A stretch of DNA of 53,845 bases from positions 1 to 53,845 of the forward strand of contig JAGXRQ010000097.1 of assembly GCA_018335675.1 (NCBI GenBank), read 5' to 3'. Under the pieces are notes generated by a model. It did no database searches. It saw only the letters and a program-made list of their open reading frames with translations, and was not told where the DNA came from. The position numbers and the translations under genes were made by a program. Origin of the DNA: Bacteroidota bacterium. GTDB lineage: Bacteria > Bacteroidota > Bacteroidia > Bacteroidales > UBA7960. This document shows, in pieces, positions 36,030-43,340 of the stretch (position 1 is the first letter of the stretch; the number at the start of each line of letters is the position of its first letter).

Positions 36030-36419
36030 ATGCTATTTAAAATAGAAGGAGAAGAGTTAAGCCGTTTCATTATGGTGGGAGATAGGGTGCTTATAAAGCC
36101 CAAGGCTGCAGAGAGTAAAACAAGGAGTGGTTTGTATCTGCCTCCCGGAGTTGAAGAAAAGAGAAAAATTCAATCAGGATATGTTATAAAAATCGGTCCG
36201 GGGTATCCGATACCCTCACCAATTGACAATACAGAGCCGTGGAAAGAACAGTCGGATAATCTAAAATATTTCTCCCTTCAGGCAAAAGAGGGCGACCTTG
36301 CGGTTTTTTTACAAGATAGTACTTATGAAATGGAATTTAACGGAGAGAAATATTGTATTGTGCCTCATTCTGCTATTTTGATGCTAATCAGAGACCCGGA
36401 ACTAAGTTCTAATGTGTAA
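36030..36419 (+). CDS. GroES-like co-chaperonin family protein
   Basis: Cytosolic protein of 129 residues with the GroES beta-barrel signature (VGDRVLIKPKAAESKTRSG, then GYVIKIGPG and the C-terminal strands EFNGEKYCIVPHSAILMLI). It is about 30 residues longer than normal GroES, with an insert in the middle (about 60-85), and is not next to a groEL gene. It is therefore a GroES paralogue rather than the main co-chaperonin. The mobile-loop region (KTRSGLYLPPG) is partly kept, so GroEL binding is conceivable. ATG 36030 follows directly on a GTG. Confidence 0.82.
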   Translation: MLFKIEGEELSRFIMVGDRVLIKPKAAESKTRSGLYLPPGVEEKRKIQSGYVIKIGPGYPIPSPIDNTEPWKEQSDNLKYFSLQAKEGDLAVFLQDSTYEMEFNGEKYCIVPHSAILMLIRDPELSSNV

Positions 36420-36435
36420 TAGCTTACAAATAGTT

Positions 36436-36975
36436 TTATTCTAAGTCGCTAAGATCTTGATCTATTTCATTCCGATATAATGTGAAATGTATTGTTTTCA
36501 AAGCATTCACAACTCTTATTCCCCAATGCTGATGAAATAATCTTCTAACTTCACTAACTGCATTTTCTTTGGAATATTCAAAAGGCTTCTGATAAAGCAT
36601 TACAAAATCTTTCAGATCCTGATATATATCAGCCATATTATCTGAAAGGCTTGATTCTTCAGAATCATTAGTTATATTCAAGGTATGATAAACGTCTATT
36701 GGACCAAATTTCGTTCTAAGCGCTTTGAAAATTTCTTCCCATTGTTCTTCTGTAACAAATCTCTCATTAAAGGATTCGTCAGTTACATCAACAAATGGCA
36801 AAATTGAGGCTTTCAGATATAACAAAGGAGCAATTTTTTGAAAATATTGAAGAATGTCATCAGCAGAATATTTATCAACTTTTTCAAAGAAAAGACAATA
36901 TTCATTTGCTACGGTAATAAAATCAATAATAGCTTTAGAATATATTGGTTTTGAATAGTCAAGTTCGTCGGTCAT
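36436..36975 (-). CDS. DUF5063 domain protein
   Basis: Cytosolic acidic helical protein of 179 residues, matching the DUF5063 family in length and pattern (YSKAIIDFITVANEYCLFFE, the DVTDESFNERFVTEEQWEEIF block, then HWGIRVVNALKTIH near the C-terminus). The function is unknown. It converges on the GroES-like gene with 16 bp between stops. The upstream lipoprotein gene ends 41 bp before it, the gap being an AAATCTT heptamer array. Confidence 0.82.
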   Translation of the reverse strand: MTDELDYSKPIYSKAIIDFITVANEYCLFFEKVDKYSADDILQYFQKIAPLLYLKASILPFVDVTDESFNERFVTEEQWEEIFKALRTKFGPIDVYHTLNITNDSEESSLSDNMADIYQDLKDFVMLYQKPFEYSKENAVSEVRRLFHQHWGIRVVNALKTIHFTLYRNEIDQDLSDLE

Positions 36976-36987
36976 AATTAAAACTTT

Positions 36988-37031
36988 AAATCTTAAATCT
37001 TAAAAATCTTGAATCTTTAATCTTCAATCTC
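36988..37031. repeat. Heptamer array, AAATCTT
   Basis: Units AAATCTT, AAATCTT, AAAAATCTT (9 bp), GAATCTT, TAATCTT, CAATCTC. The array overlaps the stop codon and last four codons of the beta-helix lipoprotein gene, so part of the repeat is translated as the acidic tail EIED. Confidence 0.8.
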
Positions 37032-38471
37032 ATGGTATTGCATTGCTCCTAAATCTCCCGGAGGTGTTCTCGGGTTTCCAAGAATATCAAATGGGATTTG
37101 AGCAGCAATATTTGGATTTCCTTTGTTAATAGCAGGCGAACCAGACATTAATCTATAATCATTATCCTGAACGTTATTGAACAATGGATTTTGATTTTTT
37201 AAAACACTAATGTAATTCGATGCCGTAGTTTCCATAGTAGTTTTAAGTAGGCAGTGATCAAATTTAAAATTTGCCAAACCAAGTCCGGGAAAAAAATCTA
37301 ATAATATCTCATCGTTTAGGCTGCCATAAATTATTGAGTTTCCAAAATCAGCTTTTATAAGGTCTCGTATCTGTACATTATTATTTTTGTCGAAATAGTA
37401 ATTATTGATATAAACCATAGGGGTTTGTCTTATCCCAATGCTATAGTAATTAGCGAAAGTACAATGATTAAACTCGTATTTCCCTCCAATATTAATGTAA
37501 GCCGAGTGCTCTCCACAATTTGCTACTATTGTATTTTCTGCATATACATAACTACCTTGCAATAGCAAGCCGGTAGAGCTCATATTTTTAATTATAGAAT
37601 TTTTTATTGTTAATGTTGGATTAGAAAAGCTGCCAATTGAATCGACGTGCAATCCAACAGTACCATTTTTAATAACTGCATAGTTAAATTCATGGTCTTT
37701 GCTAGTAGCTGTAAGCCAAATTCGTCCCCATTGTCCGGGCAATTCGCGATAAAAGGGTTCAAGTCTGTCGCCTTGAAAAGTCACGGGTGCATCCAGAGTT
37801 CCATTTACTTTTATTGATGAGCCTCCAAGAAATATCATACTCGAATTATTGTGAAGATGTATTCTTGTCCCTTCATTAATAGTAAGAATTTTATCTCTGT
37901 CAACCACAAAAAACCCATACAAGACATATGGTAGCTCATTATTCCAAGTTTGGTTATCTGTCATTAGATAATATGAAATCCCGCTATCAGGGTCTGTATA
38001 ATTAGGCTTAATAAATATTGCATCTTGCCCCCAGGCAGCTAAGCTTATGCTTTGTTGATTTCCATTTATCTCAAAATTAATTTTATCTGTAATTATGAGA
38101 GGGAGATTCTGATTAACAGGGTCAACTGTAATTTCAACATACACAATAATACTGTCATTTTGGTCTATCTCAATATTATCAACATAACTTCCGGGTCTGC
38201 CATCTGCATTGAACCTGAAGAATGAGTTGCTACCTTCTTCAAGCCAAATTCTGGAAATATTTATTCTATTATGATGATTGTTATAAACTTTGAAGCTTTT
38301 TGTTGAAGATCCCACGGTAGTAAATACAGTATCAAATAAAAGAGTATCTTGCGAGAAATTTAGCTTTATTGAAGGATCTGTGTCGAACCCTGTATCCCTG
38401 CATGAGCCTGACAATAAATATATAAACAAAATAACAATTGCAGGTGCCCAGAATCTTTGAAGTCTTATCAT
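37017..38471 (-). CDS. Lipoprotein with right-handed beta-helix
   Basis: Exported lipoprotein of 484 residues. ATG 38471 gives a clean signal peptide with Cys24 (LSGSCRDT); a start at 38582 would add 37 residues and is unlikely. An N-terminal beta-sandwich (about 35-170) precedes parallel beta-helix repeats (about 220-420) with the typical N-rich turns (GTVGLHVDSI, NSIIKNMSSTGLLL, HCTFANYYSIGI) and a C-terminal SPAINKGNPN / DILGNPRTPPGDLGAMQ motif seen in polysaccharide-binding or lyase-like helix proteins. No catalytic residues can be assigned. It is divergent from the TPR-ribH-fmt genes. Confidence 0.83.
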   Translation of the reverse strand: MIRLQRFWAPAIVILFIYLLSGSCRDTGFDTDPSIKLNFSQDTLLFDTVFTTVGSSTKSFKVYNNHHNRINISRIWLEEGSNSFFRFNADGRPGSYVDNIEIDQNDSIIVYVEITVDPVNQNLPLIITDKINFEINGNQQSISLAAWGQDAIFIKPNYTDPDSGISYYLMTDNQTWNNELPYVLYGFFVVDRDKILTINEGTRIHLHNNSSMIFLGGSSIKVNGTLDAPVTFQGDRLEPFYRELPGQWGRIWLTATSKDHEFNYAVIKNGTVGLHVDSIGSFSNPTLTIKNSIIKNMSSTGLLLQGSYVYAENTIVANCGEHSAYINIGGKYEFNHCTFANYYSIGIRQTPMVYINNYYFDKNNNVQIRDLIKADFGNSIIYGSLNDEILLDFFPGLGLANFKFDHCLLKTTMETTASNYISVLKNQNPLFNNVQDNDYRLMSGSPAINKGNPNIAAQIPFDILGNPRTPPGDLGAMQYHEIED

Positions 38472-38531
38472 TTTTTTATTTTGATAACGCTTTGAAGCAT
38501 TGAAAATTATATTATTTATAAATTGCTGGTG

Positions 38532-38539
38532 CAAAATTA
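38532..38539 (-). promoter_or_regulatory. Possible -7 box for the beta-helix lipoprotein gene
   Basis: TAATTTTG on the minus strand, 61 bp upstream of the start. The nearest TTTG is 26 bp away, too far for a standard promoter. Confidence 0.35.
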
Positions 38540-38572
38540 GTAAATCATTCACTAAAAAAAAGACCCAAAATC

Positions 38573-38602
38573 TTTGTATCACATAAAAATAAATTATTTT
38601 TG
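38573..38602 (+). promoter_or_regulatory. Promoter of the TPR-ribH-fmt genes
   Basis: TTTG (38573-38576), 18-bp spacer, TATTTTTG (38595-38602), 25 bp before the first ATG. Confidence 0.7.
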
Positions 38603-38627
38603 CAGCCGAAATAACATTTAAACTACT

Positions 38628-39320
38628 ATGGCAAAAATTAAAAAAGACAAAGCAAGCGAAAAGAACATAATGGCTGTTGAAGAAGCATTAGGGAAATCAG
38701 AACAATTTATCGAGAAGAATCAGAATAAAATTGTTTGGGTTGTTCTTGCAATCGTATTAATTATTGGTGGATATATCGGATATAACCGTTTTATAATTGA
38801 GCCACGTGAAAAAGAAGCATCTGCTGAAATTTTTATGGCGCAGAAATATTTCGAGAAAGATAATTATAAAATGGCACTTGAAGGAGATGGTTTTTATATG
38901 GGCTTTCTTGATATTATTGATAATTATGGAATGACAAAGTCAGCTAATCTTTCAAAATATTATGCTGGTATTTGCTATTTAAATCTTGGTGAATTTGAAA
39001 ATGCAATTGACCAATTAGGAAGTTTTAAAAAGCGTGATATGATTCTTGGAGCAATGGCATACGGTGCTATGGGAGATGCTTATCTGGAATTAGACAATAA
39101 AGAAGAAGCTTTGAAAAACTATAGAAAAGCTGCTTCTCATAAGCCAAACAAGCTTACATCACCTATTTACCTATTAAGAGCTGCTCAACTTGAAGAGCAT
39201 ATGGGTAATTATAAATCAGCTTTGGATTTATATAAGAAAATCAAAACAGATTTCCACGGCTCAGCAGAAGCAACTGATATTGACTATTACATTGGAAGAG
39301 TTAGCGGTTTGATTAAATAA
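38628..39320 (+). CDS. Membrane-anchored TPR protein
   Basis: Protein of 230 residues with one N-terminal transmembrane helix (about 35-52, IVWVVLAIVLIIGGYIGY) after a basic cytosolic segment, then tetratricopeptide repeats (about 65-225; e.g. YYAGICYLNLGEFENAIDQL and GDAYLELDNKEEALKNYRKA) on the far side. The layout resembles YfgM-type periplasmic chaperone partners. It precedes ribH by 8 bp, an arrangement common in Bacteroidetes. The function there is unknown. Confidence 0.87.
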   Translation: MAKIKKDKASEKNIMAVEEALGKSEQFIEKNQNKIVWVVLAIVLIIGGYIGYNRFIIEPREKEASAEIFMAQKYFEKDNYKMALEGDGFYMGFLDIIDNYGMTKSANLSKYYAGICYLNLGEFENAIDQLGSFKKRDMILGAMAYGAMGDAYLELDNKEEALKNYRKAASHKPNKLTSPIYLLRAAQLEEHMGNYKSALDLYKKIKTDFHGSAEATDIDYYIGRVSGLIK

Positions 39321-39328
39321 TTCCGACA

Positions 39329-39823
39329 ATGTCAAAAAAAAAGAACTTATCGGATTATGATGATGCCGGCCTACCTGCTGCCGATAAGATGAAGATTGCG
39401 ATAGTTTATGCCGATTGGAATGAAGAAGTTACTTCTGCTCTTGTTGGTGGTGCAAAAAACACTTTATTAAAGCACGGATTAAAAGAAAAAAATCTTATAA
39501 TTCATAGTGTTCCCGGTAGTTATGAACTTCCAATGGGAGCACAGTATCTACTTATCAATAATTTTGATCTAGATGCCGTCATTTGTATTGGATGCGTAAT
39601 TCAAGGCGAAACAAGGCATTTTGATTTTATCTCTGATGCTGTTGCCAATGGGGTAATGAATGTTGCGTTAAAGTACGAAAAGCCGGTTGTATTCGGAGTG
39701 CTTACCACAAACGATTATGCTCAGGCAAAAGAACGCTCCGGAGGAAAGCACGGAAATAAAGGCGATGAAGCTGCTTTCACAGCTATTAAGATGGCAGCTC
39801 TTAGAAAGAAATTATGGAAATAA
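39329..39823 (+). CDS. ribH: 6,7-dimethyl-8-ribityllumazine synthase
   Basis: Penultimate enzyme of riboflavin synthesis: condenses 5-amino-6-ribitylamino-uracil with dihydroxybutanone phosphate. At 164 residues it has the family length. Family motifs are present: YADWNEEVTSAL (substrate loop), VPGSYELPMGAQ, GCVIQGETRHFDFI with the catalytic His, and FGVLTTNDYAQAKERSGG near the C-terminus. It sits between the TPR gene (8 bp) and fmt (6 bp) as a tight operon; the other riboflavin genes are not in the window. Confidence 0.97.
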   Translation: MSKKKNLSDYDDAGLPAADKMKIAIVYADWNEEVTSALVGGAKNTLLKHGLKEKNLIIHSVPGSYELPMGAQYLLINNFDLDAVICIGCVIQGETRHFDFISDAVANGVMNVALKYEKPVVFGVLTTNDYAQAKERSGGKHGNKGDEAAFTAIKMAALRKKLWK

Positions 39824-39829
39824 GCTATT

Positions 39830-40789
39830 ATGCCTAATCCTGATGATAGATTGAAAGTTGTTTTCATGGGTACACCTGAAATTGCAGTTGAATCCCTAAA
39901 AGCTATCGTAAATCAAGGATTTAATGTAGTAGGTGTTGTTACAGCTCCAGATAAACCCGCCGGCAGAGGTCAAAAACTAAAATATTCCGCAGTAAAAGAA
40001 TATGCACTGCAAAATGATTTACTGCTACTTCAACCATCAAACCTTAAGGATGCAAATTTTATTGAACAACTAAAGGAGCTAAATCCTGATGTGCAAGTTG
40101 TTGTTGCTTTCCGAATGTTACCCAAGTTAGTTTGGGAAATTCCCTCAAAAGGAACTTTTAATATGCATGCTTCACTATTACCTGATTTAAGAGGTGCAGC
40201 ACCAATAAATTGGGCTGTAATATATGGGTATAAAAAAACAGGAGTTACAACTTTCTTCATTAACGAAGAAATAGACAAAGGAAAAATTATTCTATCTCGG
40301 GAAATTGATATTGAAGAAGGAGAGACAGCCGGTTCACTGCACGACAAACTTATGATTATTGGAGCAAACATAGTTGTCGATACTTTGAGCCTTATTCAAG
40401 ACAATTCAGTTGAAACATTTTGTCAAGCAGATTTGGAGAAAAATATTTCTGTATTAAAACCAGCACCAAAAATATATAAAGAAGATTGCAAGATTGACTG
40501 GAATAAACAGGGTAGGGAAATTGTAAATTTTGTAAATGGACTTAATCCATATCCAGGTGCTTATGCTCTACTAAATATTAACCCAAATATTGGTGAAGCA
40601 AATTATAAAATAATCGCAGTTGCTTATTTGCTAGAGAACCACGATTTAAGCATAGGAGATGTAATTACTGATCGAAAAAATCACATCAAAGTGGCAATCA
40701 AAGATGGTTTTATAGAAATTTTGAGTATTCAGGAGCCGGGAAAACGTCTATTAAGCACCAAAGAATACCTCAGAGGAGTGAAATTTTAA
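39830..40789 (+). CDS. fmt: Methionyl-tRNA formyltransferase
   Basis: Transfers the formyl group from 10-formyl-THF to Met-tRNAi. At 319 residues it is full length. The N-terminal formyltransferase domain holds VFMGTPEIA, TAPDKPAGRG and NMHASLLPDLRGAAPINW; the C-terminal OB-fold domain starts about residue 205 (LKPAPKIYKEDCKIDW, NGLNPYPGAYA). It follows ribH by 6 bp. The spacer to the HU promoter has no clear terminator. Confidence 0.96.
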   Translation: MPNPDDRLKVVFMGTPEIAVESLKAIVNQGFNVVGVVTAPDKPAGRGQKLKYSAVKEYALQNDLLLLQPSNLKDANFIEQLKELNPDVQVVVAFRMLPKLVWEIPSKGTFNMHASLLPDLRGAAPINWAVIYGYKKTGVTTFFINEEIDKGKIILSREIDIEEGETAGSLHDKLMIIGANIVVDTLSLIQDNSVETFCQADLEKNISVLKPAPKIYKEDCKIDWNKQGREIVNFVNGLNPYPGAYALLNINPNIGEANYKIIAVAYLLENHDLSIGDVITDRKNHIKVAIKDGFIEILSIQEPGKRLLSTKEYLRGVKF

Positions 40790-40915
40790 TTTTTTTCTAG
40801 CATTTTCACAATGAGTTAAATCGACTTAATGCGCTCTTTATCAGATTGTTAGCAAATATAGTTATTAACAAAATTTCAATTTTTTCAACAAAATCAACAC
40901 TTTTAGCAAATTTCT

Positions 40916-40946
40916 CTTGGAAGTTTAGATAAATGCTATATATTTG
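40916..40946 (+). promoter_or_regulatory. Promoter of the HU gene
   Basis: CTTG (40916-40919, one mismatch to TTTG), 19-bp spacer, TATATTTG (40939-40946). The start near 40953 shows that the in-frame ATG at 40949 is not used. Confidence 0.7.
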
Positions 40947-40993
40947 CAATGGAAATAAATATTTCTTTTTATTTAACCAAAACAAAGAAAAAA

Positions 40994-41266
40994 ATGAACA
41001 AAGCAGAACTAATTGATGCTATTGCATCAGGAGCAGGCTTAACAAAAGCTGACTCAAAAAAAGCACTTGACTCTTTCATTAAAGCTACAACAGCCTCACT
41101 TAAAAAAGGCAACAGAGTAGCATTAGTAGGATTCGGTTCATTCTCAGTTGCAAAAAGAGAAGCACGCAAAGGCCGTAACCCACAAACTGGTAAGGAAATT
41201 AAAATCCCTGCTAAAAAAGTTGTTAAATTCAAAGCTGGTGCTGAACTTGCTGGCGTTGTTAAGTAA
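40994..41266 (+). CDS. hup: HU-family DNA-binding protein
   Basis: Histone-like protein of 90 residues. It starts MNKAELIDAIASGAGLTKAD and has the full DNA-binding arm (VGFGSFSVAKREARKGRNPQTGKE, shown in part) and the C-terminal KVVKFKAG. ATG 40994 is chosen: an in-frame ATG at 40949 lies before the predicted transcription start and would add 15 non-family residues. It is monocistronic, followed at once by a strong terminator. Expected role: nucleoid compaction as a dimer. Confidence 0.97.
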   Translation: MNKAELIDAIASGAGLTKADSKKALDSFIKATTASLKKGNRVALVGFGSFSVAKREARKGRNPQTGKEIKIPAKKVVKFKAGAELAGVVK

Positions 41267-41286
41267 GCTATTTTACTTGAAAAAGA

Positions 41287-41318
41287 AAAGCTTCGGAATA
41301 TTCCGGAGCTTTTTTTTT
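41287..41318 (+). terminator. Intrinsic terminator after HU
   Basis: Stem AAAAGCTTCGGAA / TTCCGGAGCTTTT with one mismatch, followed by a long T run, 20 bp past the stop. Confidence 0.92.
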
Positions 41319-41358
41319 ACCTTTACATTCAGTTTTTTGTTTAAATAACAAAATAATA

Positions 41359-42393
41359 ATGAGCAGCGATAAGAACTTTCAAGGCTACGACCCAAATGCA
41401 CCGGGCATAATTGGTAATAATATATTCGGACTTCCTTTCAATACTGAGAATGCAAAAGTCGTAATTATTCCTGTTCCATGGGATGTAACAGTCTCCAATC
41501 AAAGTGGAACTTCACTCGGACCTCAGAATATCAAAACGCTGTCGTATCAGATAGACTTATTTGATATTAAAGATCCTGATGCCTGGAAACAAGGCATTGC
41601 TATGGAGCCAATTTCTGACATTACACTTAAAAAAAATAACGAAATCAGAGAAAAGTCCTCTAAATATATTTCTGAATTGGAAAGAGGTTTAAATCCAAGT
41701 AGTAATGATGAAATGAGATTAATATTGCAGCTAGTTAATAATGAATGCAATGCATTGATTAATGAAGTTGAAATTAAAGCTCTTAAATACCTTGATCAGA
41801 AAAAGCAGGTTGCTTTAATAGGAGGTGACCACAGTATATCTTTGGGATTGATAAAGGCTTTGGCTAAAAGGCATAATTCTTTTGGAGTTTTGCAGTTTGA
41901 TGCCCACGCTGACCTGAGAAATGCGTATGAAGGATTTGAACACTCTCATGCTTCTGTAATGCATAATGCACTAAAATTGGAGCAAATCTCAAAGCTTGTT
42001 CAGGTTGGTATTAGAGATTATTGCGAAGAAGAGAATAGTGTTATAGAAAATAATTCTGATAGAATAAAGACATTTAATTCAAGAAGCCTTTATTCAAGAT
42101 TGTTTGAAGGTGAAAGCTGGAAGAATATATGTGATGGAATAATATGCGAATTACCTGAAAATGTTTATATAACTTTTGATGTTGATTTTCTAAATCCATC
42201 TGAATGTCCTACAACCGGAACTCCTGTACCGGGAGGATTTTCTTTTGAGCATGCATTATACCTTGTTGAAAGGTTAGTTGCATCAAATAAAAAAATAGTT
42301 GGGTTAGATGTTGTTGAGACCGGACCAGGCAATCTAGACGGAATTGTATCATGCCGAATTCTGTACAGAATGATTTTGAATATGTTGAATTAG
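41359..42393 (+). CDS. Ureohydrolase (agmatinase/arginase family)
   Basis: Manganese enzyme of the arginase-agmatinase-formiminoglutamase family, 344 residues. Metal ligands are visible at His158 (GGDHS), Asp181, His183 and Asp185 (DAHADLR), and Asp274 and Asp276 (FDVDFLNP). The family motif is usually DxDxxDP; here the last Asp is Asn279, which is not a metal ligand. The TPTTGTPVPGG-type loop (here CPTTGTPVPGG) favours agmatinase-like enzymes. It could split agmatine or arginine-derived guanidines to urea. Its neighbours (HU, trmH) give no pathway clue; a link to arginine from cyanophycin is possible only by inference. Confidence 0.88.
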   Translation: MSSDKNFQGYDPNAPGIIGNNIFGLPFNTENAKVVIIPVPWDVTVSNQSGTSLGPQNIKTLSYQIDLFDIKDPDAWKQGIAMEPISDITLKKNNEIREKSSKYISELERGLNPSSNDEMRLILQLVNNECNALINEVEIKALKYLDQKKQVALIGGDHSISLGLIKALAKRHNSFGVLQFDAHADLRNAYEGFEHSHASVMHNALKLEQISKLVQVGIRDYCEEENSVIENNSDRIKTFNSRSLYSRLFEGESWKNICDGIICELPENVYITFDVDFLNPSECPTTGTPVPGGFSFEHALYLVERLVASNKKIVGLDVVETGPGNLDGIVSCRILYRMILNMLN

Positions 42394-42413
42394 TATTATT
42401 AGATTCGTGATAA

Positions 42414-43100
42414 ATGAAAAATATCGATATTGAAGGATTGGTAGATTATTTAAAGAATTTTGTTACTGATGAGAGATGGGATAGGTTTCAGTCTGTAATC
42501 GAACATCGGACAAGGTATCTTACTGTGGTTTTGGAAGACATTTACCAGTCGCACAATATTAGCGCAGCTCTCAGAAGTTGCGAGTGCTTTGGAGTACAAG
42601 ATGTTCATATTATTGAACAAAAATATGAATTTGAAGTAAACTCGCAAATTGAAATGGGTTCTTCAAAATGGTTGACAATTCATAAACACAAATCAAAGCA
42701 TAACAGCAGTGCAAAATGCATACAATCGCTTAGAAAAAAAGGATACAAAATAATAGCCACATCACCTAATGTTAATGATAGCGACCTATATGATTTAAAT
42801 ATTGATCAAAAAACAGCACTTATATATGGAACTGAGTTGGAGGGTTTGTCAAATGAAGTCTGCGAAATGGCCGACGGGTTTATGAAGATTCCAATGTTTG
42901 GATTTACCGAAAGCTTTAATATTTCCGTGACAGTTGCACTAAGTCTTCAATATTTAACTAACAAACTGCGTGAATCAAATATAAAATGGCAGCTTTCAAA
43001 AAGAGAGAAAAACGAAGTATTATTCAACTGGCTAAAGACATCAATAAAGAACTCTGAAAAAATAATCAAGTTTTATAATCAGAAAGACACAATCAAGTAA
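42414..43100 (+). CDS. trmH: TrmH-family tRNA 2'-O-methyltransferase
   Basis: SPOUT-class methyltransferase of 228 residues, probably making Gm18 in tRNA. Motif 1 SAALRSCECFGVQDVHIIE, motif 2 IYGTELEGLSNEV and motif 3 IPMFGFTESFNISVTVAL form the knotted SAM site. The C-terminal helix is basic. The start lies 20 bp after the ureohydrolase stop, so they may be co-transcribed. The conserved motif 2 GTE is kept. Which tRNA position is modified cannot be fixed from the sequence. Confidence 0.9.
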   Translation: MKNIDIEGLVDYLKNFVTDERWDRFQSVIEHRTRYLTVVLEDIYQSHNISAALRSCECFGVQDVHIIEQKYEFEVNSQIEMGSSKWLTIHKHKSKHNSSAKCIQSLRKKGYKIIATSPNVNDSDLYDLNIDQKTALIYGTELEGLSNEVCEMADGFMKIPMFGFTESFNISVTVALSLQYLTNKLRESNIKWQLSKREKNEVLFNWLKTSIKNSEKIIKFYNQKDTIK

Positions 43101-43165
43101 TGATTTTCTAATTGATTTTATTAATTTTGCCACAAAACAAAATCTAACATTTAATTTTATATAAT

Positions 43166-43285
43166 ATGGGAAAAGGAGATAAGAAAACATTCAGAGGTAA
43201 GCTAATAATGGGCTCATACGGTAAAACTCGTCCTCGTAAAGGCACAAAAACAGAAGTAGTTAAAGCTGAAAAGACAAAGAAATAA
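43166..43285 (+). CDS. 30S ribosomal protein bTHX
   Basis: A 39-residue, very basic protein: MGKGDKKTFRGKLIMGSYG followed by KTRPRKG. This is the bTHX (Thx) small-subunit protein found in Thermus and Bacteroidetes, where it fills a cavity in the 30S head. It is shorter than the usual gene-calling limit but has a correct start and a tight terminator 22 bp after the stop. A -7-like TAATTTTG lies at 43122-43129 without a good -33 box. Confidence 0.92.
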   Translation: MGKGDKKTFRGKLIMGSYGKTRPRKGTKTEVVKAEKTKK

Positions 43286-43307
43286 GCAATAAATTACGGG
43301 ATAAAAG

Positions 43308-43340
43308 AGCTGTTTGATTTTTAATCAGGCAGCTTTTTTA
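43308..43340 (+). terminator. Intrinsic terminator after bTHX
   Basis: Eleven-bp stem AGCTGTTTGAT / ATCAGGCAGCT (two G-T pairs) and a T run. It ends beside the stop of the converging murD gene and could act in both directions. Confidence 0.88.

Noticed and set aside
40949-40993. N-terminal extension of HU
   Set aside because: The predicted transcription start lies after 40949 and the extra residues are absent from the family.
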